From positions 186,001 through 250,000 of the forward strand of contig WBMV01008587.1 in NCBI GenBank assembly GCA_013396655.1: a stretch of DNA of 64,000 bases, read 5' to 3'. Made by a program: the position numbers and the translations under genes. The stretch is from Campylorhamphus procurvoides (taxonomy: Eukaryota > Chordata > Aves > Passeriformes > Dendrocolaptidae). Shown here piece by piece: positions 22,620-34,934 of the stretch (position 1 is its first letter; the number at the start of each line of letters is the position of its first letter). The notes under the pieces are model-generated. The model saw only the letters and a program-made list of their open reading frames with translations. It did not search any database and was not told the origin of the DNA.

Positions 22620-25600
22620 CCTGTGATATTTGAAATTGTAGCAATCACAGATTAATAGAAGTCAAGAAACTTGAGCACATCTGTAAGTCCAGCAGCACAT
22701 TTCATTGAGGATTTTTAGTGATGGGTTGCATCAGTAAATTTAGGTGTTCAACCTTTGTCAATGACTTTTAGGAACTAGACATCCCTGATCTTTTGCAAAC
22801 CAAAACTTTCCTTTCCCTTTACTTTCATTACAATGTTCAATTCAATCACCAATGCATCCTTCTCTTTTGTCCCTCAGCAGTACCACAGCACTAACCATAG
22901 CAGTAATAATAAAAATAATAGGAATATTAAATAGTGTCATGGACTTAATGGAGCATTTGATAATTTAAATCATAAAGTGCTTTGCATTAATTTTTCACAA
23001 TAAACAGAAATAGACTATTGTAGGTATATTGTGCTCCAGGGGCAAAGGGGAGAGATGCACTGGGTGTCACAGTGGAGCAGAGTGGGCAAAGCATTTCTGC
23101 TGCACATAAGGATACCCTTAGCGTCACTTACAAGTAGGGTAAAAGGTCCAGTTGCCAGGTTCCATTTGCTGTATATTGAGTTTGAATCATGTCATGACAT
23201 TTGTAATCAACAGACTGCCCAGATCCTACAATCACCCTGGTTTAAATGTCAAGGTCAGGTTGACAGGGAAAGTAAATAGACAACATCTGATATCTGCAAA
23301 AATAAGAAACTTTCATTGATGTCAGGGCAGTAGTTCTTTGAGATTTTAGTCCTCTGTCACCAGAAATGGGAACAATATTCACTTCATCACTGAGATATTT
23401 TCTGGAATGCACAAACATTTTCTTGACATCTCTATTTTCAAATATAATAGATTTTTAGCTTGTCTATTCTTTAAGCCAGGGAAATGATAACCCTTTGTCC
23501 ATGAAGTTTGTAAGAGTTCAACAGTGACAGAAGAAGGCACTGCAGATCCTTCACAGGAGTTTGTTCAGTTATAGAATTGAAATCTAAATTTGAAAATTTT
23601 TACTTACCAGCGGTTATCCCATGTGAAATAGATAAGGATTCTTGGTGAAATAAAGCATTAGTTCTTATATAATTGGCTAGTAGATGCTCTGAAAATTTAT
23701 TTTCCAGTGAGATGGCACTCTACTTTCTGCACAGCCATTGACAAGGAAATGCTTCGTAACTAAAACCACCTGTATGGGTGACCACTTCTCTCTCCAGCAA
23801 ATGTCGTCTTTTATGCCAAGGTGTTTGCTAACAAGCTTATGCTTGTTCCTTGCAGAAGGGCAGTTTTTGCAAACAGTGGTGCCAATTTTTTTTTTAAGGC
23901 ACACTCTTAAAAACACTGCTGTGTGAGTATTGCTAGGACACTGATCCTTCCTTTATATTATGAATTCTGGTTAAATCAGAGAACCATCGGTCAGATCTGG
24001 TGTGGTGTGGTATAGGTAATAGTATCAGAGCTCATCTCCCACAATGCTAAGGCAATTCAGGGAATTCAACTTTCTTACATATTTCAATTGTACTAATGCA
24101 TGAAAAATGAATTGTACAGTGCTGAATGATTGTTTTCTCTTTGGTTTAGACCAGCTTTCTTTTTTTTTTCCCCACCAGATATTATGTCTACTATGTCTTT
24201 AACCTTTGCTAAAGCAGTGAAACTGCTTCTGAAATCTTATGATTATATGAGTGCCAAAAAATAGGACTGACAATAAAACCCTCAGTGAAAAGCATGTTGT
24301 AAAACAAAGTTGTTTTCATGTACCTAATAGAGAATATTACACATCTAAAAAAATAAACATTTGGACTGCAATTTGAGAACATATTAATTACTGCCATACA
24401 TACAACCCTACACTTCTTCCATCTGCTTGACATTTAAATTGTACTTTTTAATCATATTTTATTTCTTTTTGTAATTTTTTGTAAGTATGACAGGGTATGA
24501 TCATATCAGTTTAAGAACATAAACCAGGGTTCTCTATATCTGAAATTTGATTAACACTATGTTGGAGACGTTGAAGAAAATAATTAGACCAAGACTATCT
24601 CAAATGTGGATGGCAAAAGTTGGACAGCTGCATTCCTGTCTCAGTGTTTGGCTAAAGAGGAGATTGGTTTTCCTGTCTTGTCTGCCTATCCATTTGATAT
24701 GGAGCTGGCTTTTGTTGTGAATCCCATCCCTTTTGCTGTATCAATACCTTGTCCCAAAGCCAACAGGACTTTCAAGTCCATTAGATTTGCAAACCTCATC
24801 TGTTTGTTTGTGCAGATGGAATATTGCTGGATACAACACGAACTTTGAAAAGACCATTGTTGATTTATTGGTGTATATTTATTGACTGCTTGGTGGTTTC
24901 TCAGCAGCAGTTGTCAAACAATATGTTGGATACTTTTCCTAGTTAGAGCAACTTTCTGTACAGCAATTCACTGGACTTTGTATGCATAGATCTAGGACTG
25001 AGACACTCAACAAGAGATTTATCACATGTAATAAGACTCAAATAATTATTAAAAAATAGACCTTCTGACTTCATGAGAAAATATTACAACCTAGTGAAAT
25101 TCAGCTAAGCTGCAATGGACTTGACAAAACCTGCATATCTGTTTATTCTATCAAATAATGTGGCCTAGCAAGACTTGAAATGTGATAACACTATTTGACA
25201 TGATTTTGCAGTCAGATATTTACCACTTAATGGAAAAGGAAGCCTCCTGTTCTTTAGTGTGGGGTGTCAGATCCTCAGGACTAACCTGGTGAGAGAATGA
25301 GAACCACAGTGGCTCTGTGACTCCTTTATCCTCAGGCCTTCAGGGATCTCACTATTTTCACGGTGGTGCAGAGCAAATTTAGCAAGTCAGGCAACCTAGT
25401 TCAGCTAAATACAGTCCACATTACTTGCTGGAAATACTCTCTGTGCTCCAATTATCTTCAGTCTTCTTAACAGATTTCTGAGTCCTTCAGGATTTGCTTC
25501 AGCATAAAACTCTGTAAATAATTAAATGTGTTGCTTACAATAAAAATTTTTGGGTTGTCCTGTAAGTACTTATCCTTCTGTGGTTTTACTGAGAAAGACA

Positions 25601-26675
25601 TGCTATTCTTAGGTAGGGCTGTGCAATCAACATGAAGAAATAAGTGACATATAAGTGACATTTTACAGCTTTTCAACCACTAACACTGGTTGGTTCATTC
25701 CTATCTTATAGATGGAATTTCTATATCAAAGACAAATCTCAGTGTCCTGAGCAAAATATCTCACCAATTTCATGGCTGTAATAGAAATGAGGCATTACCA
25801 GATTTTTCAGATTAAGATCTTACTTCCCTGGTTGCTCTTTTAATGTGCTCATCAGTCAGCCTACATGCTGAACAAGAAGATATTTGAAGCAGCGTCTGAT
25901 AAACAACTTTATTCCTTGCAAGGAGTTGAGAATATCTTCTCCCAGCATAAGGCATGTCTTGTTAAAGAACCACAGAGGGGGTATTTGAGGACATTTTTGC
26001 CTTTCTCCATTTCAGCATGTCATAAAAGGTTTCAGGAAATCAGGAACAGGCAGAAAAGGAAGTTTTTTGTTTCTTGGATGTCAAATGAGCTGAGAACAGA
26101 GAAGCAAGGGGTGGAAATCACCACAGAGGTTACATTTGCAAAGGAGAAATTATATAGGTTTTAAGGAAAGTTTATAGGCTGCAAAGGCTCTGCCAATGTA
26201 CTAAGACTTGCCAGTTCTCATATCAAAAACTGATAAATCTTTTTGTATGCAGTATATATCTGCAGATAAAATAATTTCATATACTTAAAGCACTGCTATC
26301 TGGAACAACTTTGATTTGAGCTGGGCTTGCAGCTGAAAAATAGTAAAGACTCGTTAAAAATTTTACTATTTCTGACTTGTCCAAATTGTCTGCATATGTT
26401 TTTATATTTAGGATGATGATGATAAACACAATGGTGTTTCTCAGCTGCTCCTCAGATCAGCTGCAGTTTCACGCAACATTAAGGACATAGGGCATATGCT
26501 GCCACCTGGGTTAGCTTTCATGGATATTTGGTCTTACTTTTCTATCATTCAGCCTTGCTTTTCAGGATTTGTTTTTGCAGCATGGTAACAGCCTAAGTAA
26601 AAAGGCTGATTTGGCCATGTGAGATCATATAATGATAACTTAAATCACTGTCTGCTAAAGAGATTGTGCTCCCAA
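22620..26675. other. No gene recognised
   Basis: About 4 kb of AT-rich sequence. A 99-codon frame at 25865-26164 (plus) has an unremarkable Lys/Glu-rich composition and no recognised family. A polypyrimidine run followed by CAG at about 24158-24179 looks like a splice acceptor, but no open coding frame with a donor follows. A short tandem of ATAAGTGACAT is present at 25640-25661. Confidence 0.45.
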
Positions 26676-26902
26676 AATCATAGAATTGCAGAATACCAGG
26701 TTGGAATGATACCTCAAGGATCATCTGGTCCAACTGTTCTTGGCAAAAGCACAGTCTCAACAAGATGGCCCAGCACCTTCTCTGGCTCAATCTTAGAAGT
26801 GTTCAGTTTTTGGAGAATCCATCATTTCTCTGGGGAGTTTATTCCAGTGGATGATTGTTCTTTTTGTGAAATTTTTTTCTCTTTTGTATAATCAGAACCT
26901 TC
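26676..26902 (-). mobile_element. CR1 LINE 3' part, left of the inserted LTR
   Basis: It begins with an ATCATAGAATTGCAGAAT tail and a GGTTGGAATGATACCTCAAGG segment, the antisense CR1 3' end, and continues through the 3' untranslated part to AATCAGAACCT. It breaks off at the LTR and resumes at 27460 with the next part of the same CR1 in the same orientation. Confidence 0.85.
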
Positions 26903-27459
26903 TGTTATGGGTTGACCACGGCTGGATGCCAGGTGCCCACTAAGCTGCTCTATCGCTCTCCTTCCCAGCTGGACAGAGGAGAGACAATAAGATGAAAAAT
27001 GACTCGGAGGTTGAGATAAGGCAAAAGCAAAAAGTTTGAAGCAAAAACAAAAGTTAATGTGTGCACAAGCAAAGGGGAAAATAACAAGGCTTATTCTCTA
27101 CTTCCCATCAGCAAGCAATGTTCAGCCACTTCCTGGAAGCAAGGCTTCAGCACACATAGAGGTTTGTCAGCAGGAAGATGTTGTAAACAATGAATGTTCC
27201 CCCTTCCCCCTCCTTTCCTTAGCTTTTGTATTTGAGTTGACATCATATGATATGGAACATCCCTTTGGTTACTTTGGGTCAGCTGGCCTACTGATGTCCA
27301 GGATCTTGCCCTCAGTGGGGGAAAATGCTGTGCCAGCACTGCTCAGCAGTACCCCACACACTGGTGTGTTATCAACACCGTTCTAGCTACCAATGCAAAG
27401 AACAGCTCTGTGAGGGCTGCTGTGGGGAAGCGAACTCTCTCTCAGTCAGACCCAGCACA
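26903..27459 (-). mobile_element. Solo ERV LTR nested in CR1
   Basis: The element runs from TGTTATGGGTTGACC to CCCAGCACA on the plus strand. Its reverse complement contains GTTGATAACACACCAGTG, GCTGAGCAGTGCTGG and CCAAAGGGATGTTCCATA, the same landmarks in the same order as the plus-strand LTR at 14396, so it is the same avian ERVL-like family in opposite orientation. The length of 557 bases and TG...CA ends suit a complete solo LTR. CR1 sequence of one orientation flanks it on both sides, so it inserted into an existing CR1. I found no clean target-site duplication at the borders. No internal viral genes are present. Confidence 0.8.
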
Positions 27460-28790
27460 TCTCCCCAGGAGTAATTTTTAACCATTAGCTCTCTTTTCCG
27501 TGTGACTCCTGATAAAATGAGAGTTTCCATGTTGTTTGTAGCCACCCTTCAAATACTGAAACATAGAAATAAGATCCCTTCTAAGCCCTCTTTTCTCCAG
27601 GCTGAAAAAATCCAGTTCCCTCAGTTGTTCCTCACATGGCAGGTTTCCCAGGCCTTGGATCATCTTTGTGGCCCTTCTCTGGGCCCTCTCCAACCCACCC
27701 ACAAATTTATTTTTTTTTGGATAGGGAGGACCAAAACAGAACACAGTATTTCAGGAGTTGCCGGACAAACACTGAGTAGAGTGGGATCATGTTTGCTGGT
27801 GATGCCCTTAATGGCACCCAGCAACCTGTCACCTTTCTGTGCCATAGCAGCACACTGGTCCCTCATACTGAAGTTTGTCCACCAGGAGCCCAGGTCCCTT
27901 TCCGCAGAGCTGCTCCCCAGCTGTGTAGATCCCAGCCAGTGCTCCACGTCTGTAGTATGCTTTCCCAGGTGTTTAGCAAAGAGCACCTTACACTCCTCCT
28001 TTTTGAACTTTGTGAGGTCCTCATTAGCCCACTCTTCCAGCAGGTCTTCCTGCAGGCTAGACACTTCCAAAGTGTCCAGTTCCTCTTGCTGCTTGTTGTC
28101 TTTGGCAAACTTCATCAAGTCACACTTGATCCCATCTTCCAGATCGCTTATGAATATAATAAACATCATTGGGTTCAATACTGATCCTTGGGGCACCCTG
28201 TCTGTGACAGATTGCCAGTTTGAAAAGGAGCTATTTACCATCACCCCTGGGTGCCACCTGCCAGCCTGTTGCTGACACATCATACTGACCACTTGTCCAG
28301 ACCATAACACTACAGTTTCTTTAGGAGGAGGCTATGACAAACTGTATCAACAGCCTTGGAGAAATGTGGGTAGACAATGTCCACTGCTTGCCCTGCATCA
28401 ACCAAGTTGCTTTGGTATAGAAGGTGATCAGGGAGACTGTTCTTCAAAAACTCCTGGCAGTTGCTGGATCCTCTGTCCTCTGCAGATGTTTACCATGGAA
28501 TCCCTCTCAACAAGACTCTGAGTGAGCTCAAGTTTGCTCTTCTAAAACCCTCTCAAATTCAAACCCTTTGCCTTAGTACTAACCTTCAGCATGCTCAGGT
28601 GAGTCCCAAAATCCTCAGTACTGTAATCACTGTACTCAAGGCTCTTGTTAACTGAGATATCACAAAACAGAACTTCTTGGTTTGTGAGTAGGAAAATGTC
28701 AGCTTCTCTAATAAAAATGCTATCTTTCTCTATGATTTTTGTCAGTTATCTATGGATGCTCACTCTAAAAATATTAGCAAGATTACAGAA
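27460..28790 (-). mobile_element. CR1 LINE, coding and upstream part, right of the inserted LTR
   Basis: The CR1 resumes with sequence that in intact antisense copies directly follows the part left of the LTR. It then covers the C-terminal and palm portions of the reverse transcriptase and further upstream CR1-like sequence, which fades into unrecognisable DNA at about 28.79 kb. The right limit is approximate and an internal deletion cannot be excluded. A plus-strand frame of 257 codons (27502-28275) is only the antisense shadow of the enzyme gene. Confidence 0.8.
27478..28310 (-). pseudogene. CR1 reverse transcriptase remnant (ORF2, inactive)
   Basis: This is the reverse transcriptase of a CR1 LINE, an enzyme that copies the element's RNA into DNA at the target site. 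Two overlapping minus-strand frames (27660-28310, then 27478-27744) hold it, so at least one frameshift separates palm and C-terminus. The upstream frame keeps a PQGSVL-type motif, then ISDLEDGIKCDLMKFAKD, where the family has the FADD catalytic motif. The first aspartate is replaced by lysine. The downstream frame keeps RAQRRATKMIQGLGNLP and an LRELDFFSLEKRGLR-like stretch typical of the CR1 C-terminus. The endonuclease and the N-terminal part of the polymerase are missing or unrecognisable. The frameshift, the lost catalytic residue and the 5' truncation all indicate a dead copy. Confidence 0.85.
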
Positions 28791-28803
28791 ATCACCAGGT
28801 AGT

Positions 28804-28858
28804 TGGTTTTGGGGTTTTTTGTTTGTTTGTTTGTTTTTTGTTGGAGGTTTTTTTCTAG
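28804..28858. repeat. T/G-rich simple repeat, (TTTG)n
   Basis: There are four tandem TTTG units within a longer T/G-only stretch just right of the CR1. It is low-complexity sequence without other features. Confidence 0.75.
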
Positions 28859-28983
28859 ATGCTTGCACTGTTTATATTTCAAATACCTTGTGAAGGCAGG
28901 GGAAGAAGAGAATGTGGATATTCAGCAAATTTGTCACGGTAATATTCTGCCGCACTGAGATTCATCAATTCATAGATCTTTAA

Positions 28984-29048
28984 ATGATATGATATGATAT
29001 GATATGATATGATATGATATGATATGATATGATATGATATATGATATG
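28984..29048. repeat. (ATGAT)n pentanucleotide microsatellite
   Basis: Eleven perfect ATGAT units at 28984-29038 are followed by a two-base interruption and one further unit. The near-perfect array suggests recent expansion and probable length polymorphism. A minus-strand frame with repeated Ile-Ile-Ser-Tyr-His is only the translation of this array. Confidence 0.95.
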
Positions 29049-29350
29049 TACAAACACAGTCAACTTCTAACACTGAGGGAAAGAGTATGGAAAGAGACGG
29101 TGGAAAATCACCTACAGTTGACTATAGGTTAAGACTGCTGTTTTTCTCTCAGTGGGTCCAGGCAAAGGTGCAAAATACATCTCCTCTGCATGCTGGCTGA
29201 GAAAACCAGAGAGTCAGTGATGTTCAGAGCCACTTTGTTTACCAAGTTCAGCAGGTCCAGTCAAGGCTGGGAGACTGGGCAGCTGGTACCTCCCGTCTGC
29301 TACTGCCTGAATTTCTCAACACCAGGCAGACATTGCTGAATGTATCTCCA

Positions 29351-29384
29351 AATTAGTTCACCTCCCTAATTAGTTCACCTCCCT
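29351..29384. repeat. Two-copy 17-bp tandem duplication
   Basis: AATTAGTTCACCTCCCT occurs twice in direct succession (29351-29367 and 29368-29384) without a mismatch, followed by the first bases of a third unit. It is a small, probably recent duplication. Confidence 0.9.
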
Positions 29385-29399
29385 AATATTTGCTAATCT

Positions 29400-32300
29400 G
29401 AGTGCCCAGTAGGCAATGTTCAGCAAGCTCGGATTTTGGTTTGCATCTGCAGAGGAAGGAGTACATAGCCCAATATTGCAAAACATTGCAGATTAAGAGA
29501 TCAGGTTCTGAGTACTGCTGTATTTCTTTTGAGCAAAACATGAAGATAGGTCACAGTACCCTTCCAAGAGAGCACACAGTAGATGTGCTCTCTAGTTGTC
29601 TCATCTTTTAAACTATTTTCCTTTTCCTATTTTCAGTTTTATTTCCTGTATCAAGTATTTTTCCACATTTTAAAACTTAAATATGGTCACATTGTTTGGG
29701 TATCTTCTTTTAATTATCTTTCTACTTGAGATTATTGTAGAGATCATAACTATTGATTATAAGTAGTAGTATGCTTTCCTGAATATTGAGTAGCCAGCAC
29801 TGAATTTTGCAACCTCCCTGTTTCCATCAATCCCGATATACTACATTGCAAAATGTGACCATATTGAGGATGAGAAATGATTGCAAACTTTTCATTTTGA
29901 AGTGTTTCAGTGACCCTTGGATAAAAGCTTGAATCCACTGAAGTCCCCAGTTAACTCACAAATAGCTTCAGGGAGAAAAGGGGTGGATTTTTTTTCAAAT
30001 ATAAAAATATTTGCATTCATTATAAAATCATGTTAGCAAGGTGGTACTGGTGGGACAACTCTGTTCCCACATCTGATGAATTAGTCCAAGTCTCACTACT
30101 ATGGCTCCACCTTAGCCAGTTACTACAAGCTCAAACATATGTAACAGAGAACCACCATATGGCTCTAAAAGTGTTAATAACAGCTACTGGAAACTGCAAG
30201 TACTGCTCATGAAATATTTAAAAAATCTATTAACATTAGGGGGTAGTGTCTGCAGTCTTAATCTCTATGTGGTATGGTCAATATTCCTTAGTCTATGTGT
30301 AGTAAATCAGAGTAGAATTTAGAAATATTAACCAAAATCAAATTACACTGAATCTGTTGCTGTAAAAGTGCATATGCAAATAAAACCCAGATCTTACCCC
30401 AAGCCTCTGATTAAGATTTGAACTTGGCCCAGTTGCTGTGACTAGACAAGGTTCCTCAGCCAGACCTCCTAAATTAAGAATCAGATGAAAAATATTTCAT
30501 TCAGTGGTAAACTAAACAACAAATGTGAAACATTTTACAGCTTTAGAAAATAATCCAGGTCACACACATCTGAAACTTAATAGTGGGACACCTTTTGGAA
30601 AGAACATCCCCATTTTGTGCCTTACATCACTGATTTCCAAAACTATGTTGACTGCTTCCCTGCAGTTGGCATGTACATCTATGTACATACACTGACATGG
30701 TGTATGTGAGATCCACTGCATTCCCAGCTTTCCCTGAGAGATGTCTCTGCAAAGACAACAGGTGCATGTGAACATTTCAGTGACTCTTTGACTGAAAGAA
30801 AATCCATTTTTCTCTGCTAACAATACAGGACTCACCAGATAGTTCCAACTCTGTTTAACTTATTGCTTTCATAATCAAACTGTTCTGTACAAACTGCAGA
30901 ACTTTTATCTTCTGTAAGAGCATTTGCTTTGGAGGGTGAAGGACCTGTCAGTCACTTGTTAATAATTTGATCAGACCACTTTCGTTCCCATGGTCTGATG
31001 TAGCAGGTTAGTTTGCTGGTCATGAGGAAACAGAGCCATAGGAGTCACCATTCTTATTCTGGCAGACAGAGGGTATTTTAGGGTCCTCCTCACATCCCCT
31101 AATAACAACAGGCATTTCTCTCTCTCCTCCTGAGAGCCACATACTTCACATTTTCCCTGTACAAATAACTGCTCAGGCCCTTTTTTCAAAGAGCCTTTAT
31201 TAAACCACCAACTATTTGCTGTCAAGACATTTAGGGTGAAATCATTGTGTTAAACAAATAAACGCAGCTTCATACAGATCTCCGCTCTGGGAGCAGAATA
31301 AGAAAATAATTTCTGTCTGCTCTCCATAAAAGCGGCTGGAAAGGCTGAAAGAAAAATATTATTTTTACTTCATTGTGTGAAATATCATTTTGGAGGATCT
31401 GACGCGTTGAGCGTTTGAAGAGTTTTTGCTGGCAGGTTTCAAGGGTCCCCTGGGTTGACCCCCTGGGATTGTTTTCTTCATTAATAAACTTTGCATGATG
31501 TGTGTTAAAAGGAACATTCTGTTTGCTTTGTAAATAAGGGATGTCAAACAAGAAGCAGAAGCCTTGCAGACACTAGGTGAGCTGCTCTTCAAGAACAGGG
31601 GATGCTTGCGTGGAAAAACAAAAACCTCAGAAAACTCAAGAATAATGCGACTGCCTTATCCAAGCTGAGGCATTGCTGGGGAAACAATTCTGCCTGTAAA
31701 CACAAATGAGGTAAATTTTTTGCAGATCCCAGTGAGAAAAAGTCACATGTTACTTCAAAGCAGCCGGGGAGAAACTTGGGAAGGCAACTGCAGGAACATC
31801 TGCCCACAGCCTGGCAAAGCAGGCAAGATGGTGCAGAGCAGACACTGACAGCACTGTGTGGAAGGAGCATTTTGACAGCTCTGCAAGCAGTCCCAGGGAG
31901 AGGGACTGAAGAGAGTTTCTGCACCAGCATTTGACAAGTCTGATGCTGCTGTGGAAATTACTATGGTAAAGCTTCTGACTGGATTTAAGGGAGTAATTTG
32001 CAAGAAAGCAATCATCCTTTTGCTTGTCTTGGGGCTTTTTCTCACATCACAAAGCAGAAGTAAAAATAGTCTGATGTTTATTGGTGTTTATTTTCTATTG
32101 CCTGCCTTCTTGCCTGTATTGCCGCTCAACTCTTCTAGTGCTTCTGAACCTATTCATTTTCCATCTGTTGCCTACCCTCTTGAAGAACGCTAATAAGCCT
32201 TTTAAGATGACTTAACTCCTGTCATTCACAGCAAGACTATTTGAGATGCATCAGAAATGCCATAGCCAGGAAAGAAAACAGCCCCAGTGTCATTTTGGGT

Positions 32301-33955
32301 CCTGTGTGCAGGCATGGATAGAAATAGGCAGGCAGGCTACTTGACCCTTGATAGGCACTGGACAAAGGCCCTCAGCTGCCTTTGCCCAACTGGCACGTTT
32401 TCCCAGAGTGTGTCATCATTCTTCTGGGTAAAAAAATACCAGACTGCTTAAAACCTGTTTACATTAGGAAGAGAACAGTCAAGCATACAGTTTAAGAGAT
32501 GAAGCAGAATCAATTCTGTAACTTCAATGATCCAGGAGAGGAAACATTTCAGTGTCCAATAGTCCTTGGATGCAATTACAGCTAATGGGATCCTAGTTAC
32601 CATTTCATGCCAAGCTGTGCAGTGCATCAAGAAGAGATGTGGCTTCCACAGCTAAGCCCCGTGCCAGCTTAAGAAGCAATTCTGAAACAAACATGAAATT
32701 AACAATATTACTTTTTTCTTAATCTCTATTGTATCTATATTACTGAAATACTTATCATATGTAGGTCACATACCATGCAGTCAGTAATGGAATTGGGAAG
32801 CTATTGACCTCACTAAGCTGATTTTGGCGTTAAGTTAATAACTGAAAGAAAAATATTTAATTTGTCCAGAATAAATATGTACGTTGTTTTGATCACTTTT
32901 TTTACAAAAATGGTGAAATGCAAACAAATTTTTGAAGAGGTGAATCAGTAGAATCTTGAGTCACGGTAACAGGCCAGGGTGACAAATAGAGTTTTCAGCC
33001 AATTTAATCAGCCAATAAATATAAATGATGGAAAGATGTCTACTAAAAATTATAAAAGACACAAAATGCTTGTGAAGTGATTTATAGTGGATTTAGATTG
33101 CTAAAAATAAGATAAAGAATCTGTTTTCAGTTTAGAATTTTGACTACATATATCTCCTTCCACAAGCAGTCCCTCCCTGGAGCCCTCACTTGCATTGTGT
33201 TATTTTAGAGTTACTGTCACACTTAACAATTTTGTTTTGTGCAATGAGTAGGATTCATTAAGAATTTGCTTTGTGTAGTGTTTTTGTCATATATCCTCTT
33301 CCCATGTACAAATGTTCCTGTTTTGATTCTGCATCCAAATTGTCCTTACTCATTCCTTCTTACCAAGAAACCTAAATCTGATTTACAAAATTTACTTGAT
33401 CTGGTAAGAGGAAACTAGCTTAGTGCCTGGTCTGAGTTAACTGAGCTGCACTAGCTGCAGTCAGTTATTTATACAGTTTCTTAGGGTAGAACAATTCCAT
33501 GAGACAAGATGGACTAGAAAGCTGGCACAAACTTTTCCTGCTTTGGGTAGTTAGTTGCAAAACAGGTCAAGTCATTCATGATCAAGTACTAACATTTTCA
33601 GACCTTAGGGATTATATGGAATTATTATCTTCTTCTTATTCTTTTCTGGAAAAGAGATACCCATTGCACTGCTGGCCCTGATGGCAACTGCTTTAGGGAA
33701 GCCAAAAAGGGCATGAATATGGAAATTGAGCCCATTCATTGGAAAGACAAAGACCTGAAAATCCCCACAATTAAAAAAATCCCCACATATCATTGATACA
33801 AAACAAGGTTAGAGACAGTAAGTGTTTCAAAGGTTATGTAAATACACATATATTTAAAAGCACTAAATGTGGAAGCATCCTTAGATGATGTCCAATTTGT
33901 TTTTAAAGAAATTAGAGTTTACACTGGTATTCCCAAAAAAACCAAAGCTACAATA
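29400..33955. other. No gene recognised
   Basis: About 4.5 kb of AT-rich sequence. The longest frames (113 codons minus at 31589-31930, 96 codons minus at 31755-32045) overlap each other and carry no domain. The 113-codon frame is Cys/Leu/Ser-rich without a recognisable signal. No interspersed repeat could be named. Confidence 0.45.
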
Positions 33956-33957
33956 TA

Positions 33958-34012
33958 GTGTAATGTATGTAATGTATATAATGTATATGTAATGTACTGT
34001 AAAGTAATGTAT
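33958..34012. repeat. Degenerate TAATGTAT-type repeat
   Basis: Six TAATGTA-like units at varying spacing, separated by short TA-rich insertions, form an imperfect AT-rich tandem array. Confidence 0.7.
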
Positions 34013-34264
34013 CCTGAAACATTGCCTCACAAAGTTTTAAAGGTAGAGTCCTGTGTTACATAACTTTTAAAGTCTTCATGTGCTTCAAACAACAAGATGT
34101 TTATCATGGCTACTATATGGCTCTTTGGTGATAAAGCTTCAAGGATTGTATGATGACAATGCTAGCGACAGCACTGCTTCCCATGTGAAAGGTGTTCAGC
34201 ACACATCATTTGAACAAATTAGAATATTAGCGTGCAAATTACTTCTAAATGCATAAAGACCATA

Positions 34265-34930
34265 CTTTACAGGTGTTTGGACAACCTCTTTTGAAAAAAG
34301 ATTTCTCTGTGAACCTTTCTGGGTAGTCTGTTCACTAGCCTTGGAGTTAAGGATTGTCTAATCTATCTTCTTTGCTCACATTCATGTACTTTTTCACAAT
34401 CTGTCCCCAGCGGACATGGAAAATCATTGATCACTGTCGCCTTCATAACAACTTTTTATATATTGGGAAATTGTTATCCCTTCCTCCCCCACCCCTTGAG
34501 CCTCATGCTTAGTCTTCTATTTTCTAGACTAAACAAACCCAGTTCTTTCAACCTTTTCTTGTAGGTCATGTTTTCTAAACCTCTGCTCATTCTTGCTGCT
34601 CTCCTTTGCACTCTCTTCAATTTGTCTATATCTTTCTTGATGTGTGGTTCCCAAAGCTGTACACAGTACACCAGATGAGGCCTTACCCATGTAGCCTAAA
34701 GCAGAACACTTACTACTATTTTCCACTGGTAAGACATTCCAGGTAAAGCATCAAAGAATAATATTTGCATTTATTCTAACACTGCATCATCAAGTCATGC
34801 TATTGTGATTTTCTATGACCTCCAGAACACTTTCTACAATACTCTTGCAGAGTCATAATCTGTCTTATCTTGTTTCTGTGTTTACCAAGATTATTTTTTA
34901 TTTAACCACATCTTGCATACAGTGCCTGTA
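34265..34930 (-). mobile_element. Degraded CR1 LINE, antisense, with RT C-terminus remnant
   Basis: A minus-strand frame at 34474-34671 holds the CR1 polymerase C-terminus: [20 protein letters not shown], then a [24 protein letters not shown] stretch. The sequence to its left reads as the antisense CR1 3' untranslated region (TTTGGACAACCTC onwards). The sequence to its right, to about 34.93 kb, keeps weak CR1 similarity. The nucleotide sequence is much more diverged than the CR1 copies at 21 and 27 kb, so this is probably an older insertion. Both limits are approximate. Confidence 0.75.
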
Positions 34931-34934
34931 TGAT

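Noticed and set aside
24158..24179. Polypyrimidine tract plus CAG as an exon acceptor
   Set aside because: The following frames close quickly or lack a donor, and no peptide was recognisable. T-rich runs before CAG are common in this AT-rich window.
27502..28275. 257-codon plus-strand frame
   Set aside because: It is exactly antisense to the CR1 reverse transcriptase remnant and has no similarity of its own.
28984..29048. CRISPR-like or centromeric repeat array
   Set aside because: It is a simple pentanucleotide microsatellite without spacers, and the genome is clearly vertebrate.
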